From: Luteolibacter algae
Lineage (GTDB): Bacteria; Verrucomicrobiota; Verrucomicrobiia; Verrucomicrobiales; Akkermansiaceae
Direction: 5' to 3'
DNA: 64,000 nt
Assembly (NCBI RefSeq): GCF_042683045.1
Contig: NZ_JBHUIT010000003.1
Span: 1-64,000, forward strand
Both the position numbers and the translations under genes were made by a program. This document shows positions 27,701 through 35,595 of this stretch, in pieces (position 1 is the stretch's first letter; the number at the start of each line of letters is the position of its first letter). Under the pieces are notes generated by a model, which saw nothing but the letters and a program-made list of their open reading frames with translations, made no database searches and was not told the origin of the DNA.

Positions 27701-29924
27701 GAGCGCGGATTGAAACAAGCCTGTACTTGTCGATGATGATCCAAGCATGGAATCGCTCCTTCACGGGAGCGCGGATTGAAACATGAAACGCGCCAGGGTA
27801 GAGTTTGGCACGCCGATCGCTCCTTCACGGGAGCGCGGATTGAAACTGCTGGTTTCCCCCTCGTTGCTCCCTCCGATTTATCGCTCCTTCACGGGAGCGC
27901 GGATTGAAACACCTGCTTCGATTACACCGGCCCCGGCATCGGAATCGCTCCTTCACGGGAGCGCGGATTGAAACTGGAATTCCTGGAGCACGCCGCCACC
28001 CAGTGCATATCGCTCCTTCACGGGAGCGCGGATTGAAACCGTCATTGTACCTTTTTACATCGTCAATAGCGGATCGCTCCTTCACGGGAGCGCGGATTGA
28101 AACCCGACGCATCGAGCCGGACCCTTTATGTCACTGGATCGCTCCTTCACGGGAGCGCGGATTGAAACCTTTTGGCCTTCCGGATTGCTTTATTGAGTGC
28201 TATCGCTCCTTCACGGGAGCGCGGATTGAAACGAAATATACCTCAATATTTGTAACGCAAGTTTGTATCGCTCCTTCACGGGAGCGCGGATTGAAACTGA
28301 AGCTTGGACGTAGCCGCCTGACGGACACCGAATCGCTCCTTCACGGGAGCGCGGATTGAAACGATCACTGAGGCCGTAGGCGCTGCAACTACCATTTATC
28401 GCTCCTTCACGGGAGCGCGGATTGAAACCAGTGGCTGGTCAAAGATCAGCTCGAAGGCCTCTATCGCTCCTTCACGGGAGCGCGGATTGAAACTACGATT
28501 TTTTTGGTGTATGTTAAATTTTAACGTAATCGCTCCTTCACGGGAGCGCGGATTGAAACGCTATGATGGCCAAGTTGGTGAGAGCGGGATGCCATCGCTC
28601 CTTCACGGGAGCGCGGATTGAAACACCGGGGACAAGACAGCCCCGGATCTGGCGGAGCATCGCTCCTTCACGGGAGCGCGGATTGAAACCGCTGCCGGTC
28701 TTGGTATTCTTGCCGTGTTCCTCATCGCTCCTTCACGGGAGCGCGGATTGAAACTGGCCGTGCTCATCCTGGATGGAGATGAGCTGCATCGCTCCTTCAC
28801 GGGAGCGCGGATTGAAACCGCTCATTTGACAACATTAAAAAAATAGCCCCTAATCGCTCCTTCACGGGAGCGCGGATTGAAACCAGCAGTGCTAGTGGCT
28901 GTTTAAACCACACTCGCATCGCTCCTTCACGGGAGCGCGGATTGAAACAGCGTTTTAACTACAGGCCGTATTGCCTTAATTTATCGCTCCTTCACGGGAG
29001 CGCGGATTGAAACTATCGTCGGTGCGCTGGTCGCTCTAGGCTCTTCAATCGCTCCTTCACGGGAGCGCGGATTGAAACACCTACAGCAGTGTATCCAGCG
29101 GAATTTAAATGTATCGCTCCTTCACGGGAGCGCGGATTGAAACGTAGCGTTGAGTGATTGATAAGGTGATAGCAGTTGATCGCTCCTTCACGGGAGCGCG
29201 GATTGAAACATATGAGTATTTTGCGGAACTTAGAAGAGTCAGCAAATCGCTCCTTCACGGGAGCGCGGATTGAAACTTTTTGAGAATGAGAAGGCGGCGG
29301 GTCAATATCATCGCTCCTTCACGGGAGCGCGGATTGAAACATCCACAACATTTGATTGAGTCGGATCGTCAGAATCGCTCCTTCACGGGAGCGCGGATTG
29401 AAACCACCCCTCCCGGGCGACCAGATCATCGGGAGAGAATCGCTCCTTCACGGGAGCGCGGATTGAAACAGCTTGGAGTTTCTCCACGAGTGCCGCTTTC
29501 AGCATCGCTCCTTCACGGGAGCGCGGATTGAAACCGTTCTCCAGAAACCCTTTGATACCTGCGATGATTATCGCTCCTTCACGGGAGCGCGGATTGAAAC
29601 ACCGGCCAGATATTCCGTTTGCGCCACCTCACGGATCGCTCCTTCACGGGAGCGCGGATTGAAACTGGGTTGAGTTAGACGACGGTGACTGCTGCGGGAA
29701 TCGCTCCTTCACGGGAGCGCGGATTGAAACATCACATTCACCTCGCGGGTGACGAGCAGTCCGCATCGCTCCTTCACGGGAGCGCGGATTGAAACCGAGT
29801 CCATAACTTGGTTAAGACCGCGCCACTCAATCGCTCCTTCACGGGAGCGCGGATTGAAACTTTGCGTCCTTATCCAGCCCGGCGAAGTTTTTCATCGCTC
29901 CTTCACGGGAGCGCGGATTGAAAC
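18717..29924 (+). CRISPR. Type I-C CRISPR array, 173 repeats and 172 spacers
   Basis: The repeat is 31 bp, beginning ATCGCTCC and ending GGATTGAAAC, with an internal hairpin CGCTCC/GGAGCG as in type I-C. I located 173 repeat starts from 18717 to 29894. The mean period is 64.98 bp and spacers are 32-36 nt, mostly 33-35. Every copy I read is identical, including the distal one. Transcription is rightward from the leader at 18586-18716. Duplicate spacers: 1=17, 9=24, 13=21, 51=52, 73=99, 74=109; single-base variants: 10/83 and 87/134. Spacers 13 and 93 overlap on one strand; 61 and 63 overlap on opposite strands. The array is preceded by cas2 and followed by tRNA-Leu. Confidence 0.99.
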
Positions 29925-29999
29925 CAAACGTTCAACAAGAAGTATGATCGCATTTCTGAAGAGATCATTATCTCCTCCGGATCCTTTTGGTAAAAAAAA
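29925..29999. other. Array trailer and T-run behind tRNA-Leu
   Basis: Unique sequence follows the last repeat with no degenerate repeat copy. On the minus strand, T8 (complement of 29992-29999) directly follows the tRNA-Leu 3' end and is a likely simple termination signal. Confidence 0.45.
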
Positions 30000-30086
30000 T
30001 GGTGCGCGCGACAGGACTCGAACCTGAACGGGGTTGCCCCCACTAGAACCTGAATCTAGCGCGTCTACCAATTCCGCCACGCGCGC
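30000..30086 (-). tRNA. tRNA-Leu (anticodon CAG)
   Basis: The minus strand folds as a class II tRNA. The acceptor stem GCGCGCG pairs with CGCGCGC, and the D-arm is GGAATTGGTAGACGC. The anticodon stem-loop is CTAGA-TTCAGGT-TCTAG with CAG in the loop. A long variable arm (GGGGGCAACCCC) and the T-loop GTTCGAGTC follow. Discriminator A and an encoded CCA lie at 30000-30003. The large variable arm is typical of leucine tRNAs. It bounds the distal end of the CRISPR array. Confidence 0.95.
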
Positions 30087-30215
30087 ACTTTAGGCCGACT
30101 CTGCAGTCGGGCGGAAAAAGAATCATGTGTGGGACGACTTGGCAATCACCATTTTACCAAAGAAATGAATTTCACACTTTTTGTGAGATCCAGGTGATGA
30201 AATCACGGGATATTA

Positions 30216-30584
30216 CTAGAATTGACGCCGTTGTGCTGTATTCTGGAATGCGTTTTCGATGTGGGTCACCGAGGGCTTTTCTCCTTCCGTGACCTCTACT
30301 TCGATAACGTCGTATCGCCAGAGCACCTCGCGACTGCCTAGCCGTTTGAGCCATTCGTTTCCGCCGCGTTGTATCAGTGCTTGTTTCTTGCGATTTACGG
30401 CAGCCAAGCCCCGGATTTTCGAGCCGTGGCGACGTGTTTTTACTTCCACGAATAGTAGCTGTTTCCCCTTTTTCGCCACAATGTCCACCTCCCCGCCCTT
30501 CGGTCCTTTGAAATTTCTCGATAGGATCTTGCAGTTTCTGGCCCGCAGCCAATCGGCAGCGACCTTTTCGCCATAGTCTCCCAT
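30216..30584 (-). CDS. yraN: YraN family endonuclease-like protein (UPF0102)
   Basis: A small protein with a PD-(D/E)XK nuclease-like fold. The family is conserved next to rnhB in many bacteria and is implicated in DNA processing without an established substrate. Signature residues are GDYGEKVAADWLRARNCKIL, the GGEVDIVAKKGKQLLFVEVK core (E, D and E-x-K), then RRHG. I chose ATG 30584 (122 aa) because it gives the usual length, lies 17 bp after the rnhB stop and has GAGGA just ahead. A longer form from 30677 would overlap rnhB by 77 bp. Confidence 0.85.
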   Translation of the reverse strand: MGDYGEKVAADWLRARNCKILSRNFKGPKGGEVDIVAKKGKQLLFVEVKTRRHGSKIRGLAAVNRKKQALIQRGGNEWLKRLGSREVLWRYDVIEVEVTEGEKPSVTHIENAFQNTAQRRQF

Positions 30585-30600
30585 CCATTTCCTCGCTCCG

Positions 30601-31227
30601 CTAGTTCCCGAGCGCTGGCGATATGGTGAGTTGAGAAACCGGCTTAAACGAGCGACGATGATGGATACAAGGCCCATGGGTTTTTAATGCTTCGAGGTGG
30701 ATGCGGGTGCCATAGCCTTGGTGCTTGGCAAAGCCGTATTGAGGGAATTCTGCGTCGATCTTTTCCATCATCCGGTCTCTTGTCACCTTGGCAATGACAC
30801 TGGCGGCGGCTATGGACAAGGAGAGCCCATCTCCCTTTACCAGAGCTTCATGCTCCACGGGCAGCCCTTTCACCCGCAAGCCATCGACCAAAGCGATACA
30901 CGGCATTACCGAAAGAGTGGAAAGCGCCATTGCCATGGCCCGGTGGGTCGCACGCAGAATATTGATGGTGTCGATTTCTTCCGGGCCGACGGTAGCAACC
31001 GCCCACGTGATCTGTGAATTTCCGGTAATCTCGGCGTAGAGTTGCTCGCGGCGTTTCTTGGAGAGCTTTTTCGAATCGTTCAGGTATGGGCACGAAAAAG
31101 ATTTTGGCAGAATGACAGCCGCCGCAGCGACAGGTCCCGCCAAAGGTCCTCTTCCGGCTTCATCGACACCTGCCACCCGCAGAAATCCACGGGCCAGCAG
31201 GTTATTTTCATAGGTTAAATCCGGCAC
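30601..31227 (-). CDS. rnhB: Ribonuclease HII
   Basis: Removes RNA from RNA-DNA hybrids, including single misincorporated ribonucleotides. The 208-residue protein has the start of the RNase HII fold, GVDEAGRGPLAGPVAAAAVIL, with the D-E pair at the active site. The third acidic residue lies in CIALVDGLRVKG, and AASVIAKVTRDRMM is the conserved C-terminal helix. Length is typical. It forms an operon with yraN on the minus strand. Confidence 0.95.
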   Translation of the reverse strand: MPDLTYENNLLARGFLRVAGVDEAGRGPLAGPVAAAAVILPKSFSCPYLNDSKKLSKKRREQLYAEITGNSQITWAVATVGPEEIDTINILRATHRAMAMALSTLSVMPCIALVDGLRVKGLPVEHEALVKGDGLSLSIAAASVIAKVTRDRMMEKIDAEFPQYGFAKHQGYGTRIHLEALKTHGPCIHHRRSFKPVSQLTISPALGN

Positions 31228-31245
31228 GCCGGGAGCCTAGCACAT

Positions 31246-31815
31246 TCACCATACACGGGAGAAGCGGTTTGAAAGCTCTGTGTGGGAAGTGGTTTCAGCC
31301 GAGCCAAAGATCTGGGTGGAAATGACCAGCCCCTGGGAAGTTACCGCGGTGCCTATTCCGGTATATGTCCAGTCGCTGCGCATATTGTGCTCGTGGGATT
31401 TCGAGCGGGACCAGAGATCCACAAGATGTTTCGAGGAATGATCCATGGAGGTTACTACATTTTCACCAATGGTGGAAATGCGGTAGGCCTGGCGGGCGGC
31501 AAGAGCACGGCCTTCAAAGCCGTTGTGATTGATGGAACGGTTGGTAAGACCGTGACTCTGGATATTGCCGGCAAGATAATCGCAGTGTTTCTGCGCAATG
31601 GCATCCAAGCCGGAATGACGCTGGAGAGAGCTCTTTCCTTTTGAAGTCCGGTATTGATTTACCTCATCAAAAATCTGACCGCGCAGTGATTTATCCGCTC
31701 CTGTAGGTGACGCCGATACGGGCACACGGGTGACATCCGGCGGAGAAGAAGAACAAGCTGCCAAAAGCCCGGCTAAGGCGATGGCAGACATCTGGGTGTA
31801 ATGGCTGGTATTCAT
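31246..31815 (-). CDS. CAP-domain (SCP/PR-1-like) lipoprotein
   Basis: A secreted or outer-membrane-anchored protein of 189 residues. The N-terminus is a lipoprotein signal: hydrophobic ALAGLLAAC with cysteine at about residue 21, followed by serines. The mature part is a CAP domain: FDEVNQYRTSKGKSSLQRHS, a histidine in AQKHCDYL, the family's GENV motif (STIGENVVTS), and the late SKSHEHNMRSDWTYTGIG. CAP proteins are common in bacterial envelopes, but their function is mostly unknown. ATG 31815 is preferred to one 15 bp upstream because it puts the signal at the N-terminus. The gene ends 18 bp before rnhB on the same strand. Confidence 0.85.
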   Translation of the reverse strand: MNTSHYTQMSAIALAGLLAACSSSPPDVTRVPVSASPTGADKSLRGQIFDEVNQYRTSKGKSSLQRHSGLDAIAQKHCDYLAGNIQSHGLTNRSINHNGFEGRALAARQAYRISTIGENVVTSMDHSSKHLVDLWSRSKSHEHNMRSDWTYTGIGTAVTSQGLVISTQIFGSAETTSHTELSNRFSRVW

Positions 31816-31894
31816 AAGGGACCACTCCAAAAGACATTTTTACTAAAAAAAGTAAAGTTTTTTGAAAGATCCGCAATCCCTGAGCTTGAAGCAG

Positions 31895-32440
31895 CTAGAA
31901 CATTAAAAACACTCTGACTATAAAGCGCAGAGTTCCATTAAAACGCTCACGATTCGCTACCAAAACACCCGAAAACCAACCGCCCTTCCCGGAGGCGAAA
32001 CTTCTCGACCCCTCTTTTTGCGCCATTGCCTCAATGTATAAGCGGCCGAAGTCATACTTCTCCAGCGAGGGGTAGGAGACGGAAATATCGCCAAGCACAT
32101 TCCACAGCAGTCCTTTCCCCTGGATTCCCAGGATCAGTAGCTCAAGCAGCTCAAACTTCCCCAGCTCGCCGATGCGTAGGCCATTGAAATCCATTCTCCA
32201 AAGTCCGATGCGGGCAAACATCCCGCTCATTGTTTGCTTGGCGCCATGGAGCTTGAGCTCTAGCGACTCGATGACTTGTTCCAGCTGACCCCGGTCGTTC
32301 TCGATCTTTTCCAAAAGACTTTGGAAAAACTCCCGTTCCTCCTCATCCACCGTATTTTCCAGAAGACGCTGAGTCATCAGTATTCCCGCACTGCTGCCAG
32401 CCAAATGATCATTCAGGTAGGATTCCAGATCGTCTTTCAT
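31895..32440 (-). CDS. Protein of unknown function (181 aa)
   Basis: I do not recognise the family with certainty. The N-terminal two thirds is helical and charged (LNDHLAGSSAGILMTQRLLE, then a long E/R-rich helix). It resembles the helical bundles of bacterial DUF892- or ferritin-like proteins, but no metal ligands can be assigned. The C-terminus is basic and ends in a hydrophobic stretch (RFIVRVFLMF). It sits between a CAP lipoprotein and a short-chain dehydrogenase gene on the same strand. Confidence 0.6.
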   Translation of the reverse strand: MKDDLESYLNDHLAGSSAGILMTQRLLENTVDEEEREFFQSLLEKIENDRGQLEQVIESLELKLHGAKQTMSGMFARIGLWRMDFNGLRIGELGKFELLELLILGIQGKGLLWNVLGDISVSYPSLEKYDFGRLYIEAMAQKEGSRSFASGKGGWFSGVLVANRERFNGTLRFIVRVFLMF

Positions 32441-32461
32441 AGGTGTGATTATATATATACT

Positions 32462-33259
32462 TCATCCCTGAAGCAAAGACTGTGCGCCATCGACATAAAT
32501 TTCCGTTCCGGTGATGTGCCGCGCCGCGTCCGAGGCTAAAAACATGATTGCGCTGGCGACATCCCCCGGCGAACCGGATTTTCCATGGGTCAATGGCACC
32601 TGTCCTTCCGGATACTGCACGGGAATATGGAGTTCGTCATCACCGCGTATTTCCGTGGAATCATCGATCTGGGTATCGATCGCACCCGGGCAGACCGCAT
32701 TTACCCGCACGCCGAATTCCGCAAACTCAAGCGCTGTCATTCTCGAAAAGGTCACTTGTGCCGCCTTCGAGCACGCATACGCTGTGGCACCGCTGTTACT
32801 AAACATGCGGTTCCCGTTTACCGAGGATACAATGATCACAGAGCCTTTGGATTCCTTGAGGAAAGGCAAGCCGAGCTTCACTGTTAGAAATGTCCCGCGC
32901 AGATTTACCCCGAGTGTCATATCCCACTCGCAGGTTTTGATCTGATCCAGCGGTGCCCAAACCCCATTGATCCCTGCATTGGCGACAACGATATCAAGCC
33001 TTGGCCAAAGATCCCGGATTTGTTGAAACGCGAACTCCATTTCATCATCTTTTGAGACATCGGCGGTCAGGATCAAATGACCGGCTTCCTCGCCGCCGAT
33101 TTCCTCCGCCACTTCCTTTAGCTGCACGAGTGAGCGGCTCAGCAGTGCGACTTTCGCCCCTGCCTCGGCCAGGGCAACCGCTGTGCTTCTGCCAATGCCG
33201 GAACCTGCCCCTGTAACCAAGGCATACTTACCCTCGATATTGTAATTGTTCGTTTTCAT
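32462..33259 (-). CDS. Short-chain dehydrogenase/reductase
   Basis: A classical SDR of 265 residues. The NAD(P)-binding motif is TGAGSGIGRS near residue 16, NAG lies in VANAGING near 92, the catalytic serine is in IIVSSVNGN, and Y-x-x-x-K is in AYACSKAA near 160. A C-terminal FLASDAARHITGTEIYVDGA motif is typical of the classical branch. The substrate cannot be told from the sequence; sugar, polyol or acyl alcohols are possible. It starts the minus-strand run that includes the unknown protein downstream (21 bp gap). Confidence 0.9.
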   Translation of the reverse strand: MKTNNYNIEGKYALVTGAGSGIGRSTAVALAEAGAKVALLSRSLVQLKEVAEEIGGEEAGHLILTADVSKDDEMEFAFQQIRDLWPRLDIVVANAGINGVWAPLDQIKTCEWDMTLGVNLRGTFLTVKLGLPFLKESKGSVIIVSSVNGNRMFSNSGATAYACSKAAQVTFSRMTALEFAEFGVRVNAVCPGAIDTQIDDSTEIRGDDELHIPVQYPEGQVPLTHGKSGSPGDVASAIMFLASDAARHITGTEIYVDGAQSLLQG

Positions 33260-33701
33260 GGTTCAAAAAAATACCTCTGATCGCCTCGAAGGATTTTCGG
33301 TAATCGTGCTGCCTTCGCAGTCCGGGTGCCATGTGAGGAAAATCCGTAAATCCCTGTATCTATCAAGAAATCATAGGAGTCCGTGCGGAATTGGAACCAC
33401 TTCTCGGATTGCAGTTTGCAAATCCGCTGCATGCATAAAGCCTTTGCATATATTATTGGTATCCGGCACCTGGATGGACCTCGGAAACCATGAGCTACCA
33501 ATATATAAATCCCGAACACCAATACCCTTGAAGCAATATAGAAACAGAAGCATTGAACTTGCCGCGTAGCCTTGTTTCCCGGGGATGGGTTTTGACCAAT
33601 CCAGCGGTTGAACAACCCGCCGAGAAGGTGGTATTGGAAGAATCCGGTCCCAATAATCTCGCACGTGTCATATTTGAGCTTTTTCCGGTATAAAGCATGA
33701 A
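33260..33701. other. Intergenic region before the ECF sigma gene
   Basis: A stretch of 442 bp between two divergent genes. I see no credible protein: the longest minus-strand frame translates to an unlikely mix rich in F, C and R. It should contain the promoters for the SDR gene and the sigma-factor cluster, but I could not fix either. Confidence 0.4.
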
Positions 33702-34223
33702 ATGGATGGAAACAGTGAGACAGACAGCGTGATCGTCGGGGAGATCTCCAAAGCACAGACTCCTCTGCGTGCCTACATCTGGAAGCTTGTGGGCGATCGT
33801 CACCATACCGACGATATCCTTCAGGAAACCAATCTGGTCATCTGGCAGAAGCGGGCGGATTGGGATAGCGCCACAGTTTTTCTCAAATGGGCCTATCGCA
33901 TCGCTTACTTTCAGACCAAGGCCCATTTCCGCGATGCCGGAAGAGATAAGGAACGTCTGGTCTTCACCGATGCCGTGCTGGAAACTTTGGCAAAGGATAC
34001 TCCACGTTTCCACGAAAACTCGGCGCTTGAGGACGCTCTTGAGCATTGTCTCGAAAAGATGGACAGCAGCAAGCGATCACTCCTCATGCAGAGATATGAT
34101 GGGGAAAACAGCCTCGAAACCATCGCCAAACTGCACAACCGCCAGCCGAACACCTTATCGCAGATGCTCCGCAGGCTACGTTCACAGCTCTCCAGCTGCA
34201 TCGAAGCCCAAACCCAGAACTAA
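33702..34223 (+). CDS. ECF-family RNA polymerase sigma factor
   Basis: A small sigma-70 of 173 residues. Region 2 spans about 20-85 (KLVGDRHHTDDILQETNLVI, then WAYRIAYFQTKAHFRD). A region-4 helix-turn-helix is near 135-165 (ETIAKLHNRQPNTLSQMLRR). This subtype (DDILQETNLVIWQK) is common in planctomycetes and verrucomicrobia. It is followed after 5 bp by a FecR-domain protein, a likely anti-sigma partner, so the two probably form a surface-signalling pair. The genes behind it (cytochrome/DUF1501) are the likely regulon. Confidence 0.92.
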   Translation: MDGNSETDSVIVGEISKAQTPLRAYIWKLVGDRHHTDDILQETNLVIWQKRADWDSATVFLKWAYRIAYFQTKAHFRDAGRDKERLVFTDAVLETLAKDTPRFHENSALEDALEHCLEKMDSSKRSLLMQRYDGENSLETIAKLHNRQPNTLSQMLRRLRSQLSSCIEAQTQN

Positions 34224-34228
34224 CCTTC

Positions 34229-35548
34229 ATGAAGCCACATTTCACAGATTTCGACGATCTCGTATGGAAATATCTGGATGGAGAGATCACTCCGGAAGAG
34301 TTTGATCAATTCCAGCGGTTGCTTTCCGAGCACTCCGACCTGTCCAGTAGATACCAGCTTCTGGTGGAGGTTCACAACGGCCTTGATATCTGCGCGAAAC
34401 TTTCACCAGACAAGCTCCAGAAACCTCAGAATCTTCTCCATTTCCCCAACGGAAAACCCATCCTTCCACGCCTGTTACTCATTTCCGCAGCCGTCGTATT
34501 AGTCGGTGCGATCGTTACCTTTTTCGCAGCCCGCGGGCATACCATCCGTGTGAAATATGTAGCACTGAAGCAGACGGATTTCCGTGGTTCCGATGTTAAA
34601 ACAGGAGACCCGGCAACAAACCGGATGATGCACCTGATGCGCGGCGCAGTGGCTCTGGAATTCCCGAGCAAGACCACTGCAATCATCGAAGGACCTGCTT
34701 GGTATCAGGTGCAGGACAATCATTCCATACTGCTTTCCTCCGGCACGATCACCGTGCACCACCAGGGAAAACCGGGGGCTTTCAAGGTGATCACACCCGT
34801 AGGCGACCTGACGGACCTTGGCACAAAATTCGGGGTGACGATCGGTAACGGAGTCACTGATTCGATGGTGATGACGGAAGTCTACGAAGGTGAGGTAATC
34901 TTCGACGATAAAACAAGCACGCCCATCAGTATAAAACAGGGCAAAGGTTTCGCGATTCTCGGTAATCACAAATCCCAACGTATTGTCGATGAGGTAAACG
35001 GAGAGGACGTGAAAGTTACCGGAACTTTCGCACTCACGGACGCGGACCGTGATTTAAAATCTCTCCATAATCTTGCCCTTGGGAAACCAGCGAGCAGTTC
35101 CAGCCATTACAACTCGATTGATAATGGTGAAACCTTCGGGCCATCTGCTCTCACAGACAACCGGGACGGCGACAGCGGATCCCCGTGGGATTGGTCCTTC
35201 TGGCTGGCTCCAAATGGCGAATCCGGCACCGTCACGGTGGATCTCCTGGAGACGCATAAAATCTCCCGGGTCGATCTACAGAATACCAGAAACCGCCATC
35301 ACGCCGATAGAGGGCTTAAAGATTTCGAAATTCAGACCTCCGTCGATGGCGTGCATTACACCACACAGGTAGAAGCCCGGCTGGCAGCGATCGAAACGAC
35401 GGAAAGCAGTGCCTACATCTATGAACGCTTTGACTTTCCCAGTGTGGAAGCCCGATACGTCCGCATTGTGGGCAAATCCCATTATAAAAAGGAAAAGCAT
35501 CGTCACGAAGGCAGCGGCGGGCTCAACGAAATCCGGATTTTCGAATAA
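34229..35548 (+). CDS. FecR-domain anti-sigma-like protein with C-terminal discoidin-like domain
   Basis: The 439-residue protein starts with a short anti-sigma-like N-terminus (DLVWKYLDGEITPEEFDQFQ), followed by one transmembrane helix at about 85-105 (LLLISAAVVLVGAIVTFFAA). A FecR domain comes next (IIEGPAWYQV; FKVITPVGDLTDLGTKFGV). The last 150 residues look like an F5/8-type-C (discoidin) domain (LALGKPASSSSHYNS, IHKISRVDLQ-like strands, ARYVRIVGKSHYKK), which in this phylum binds glycans. The protein would therefore carry a cytoplasmic anti-sigma part and a carbohydrate-binding periplasmic part. The sigma gene lies 5 bp upstream. Confidence 0.85.
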   Translation: MKPHFTDFDDLVWKYLDGEITPEEFDQFQRLLSEHSDLSSRYQLLVEVHNGLDICAKLSPDKLQKPQNLLHFPNGKPILPRLLLISAAVVLVGAIVTFFAARGHTIRVKYVALKQTDFRGSDVKTGDPATNRMMHLMRGAVALEFPSKTTAIIEGPAWYQVQDNHSILLSSGTITVHHQGKPGAFKVITPVGDLTDLGTKFGVTIGNGVTDSMVMTEVYEGEVIFDDKTSTPISIKQGKGFAILGNHKSQRIVDEVNGEDVKVTGTFALTDADRDLKSLHNLALGKPASSSSHYNSIDNGETFGPSALTDNRDGDSGSPWDWSFWLAPNGESGTVTVDLLETHKISRVDLQNTRNRHHADRGLKDFEIQTSVDGVHYTTQVEARLAAIETTESSAYIYERFDFPSVEARYVRIVGKSHYKKEKHRHEGSGGLNEIRIFE

Positions 35549-35595
35549 ATAATCCTTCCCGCGTCACATTCTGCACTTCTTCGGTATAAATCCAT

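Noticed and set aside
18717..29924. Many short reading frames with recurring motifs such as RSFTGARIET, IAPSRERGLK and FNPRSREGAI
   Set aside because: They are translations of the CRISPR repeat in different frames and strands; the variable parts are spacers. They are not proteins.
31837..31862. Small A/T hairpin between the CAP lipoprotein and the unknown gene as a terminator
   Set aside because: The stem is short and A/T-only; too weak to call.
33256..33756. 166-residue minus-strand frame between the SDR and sigma-factor genes
   Set aside because: The composition is unlike a natural protein and it overlaps the sigma-factor start; no motif is seen.
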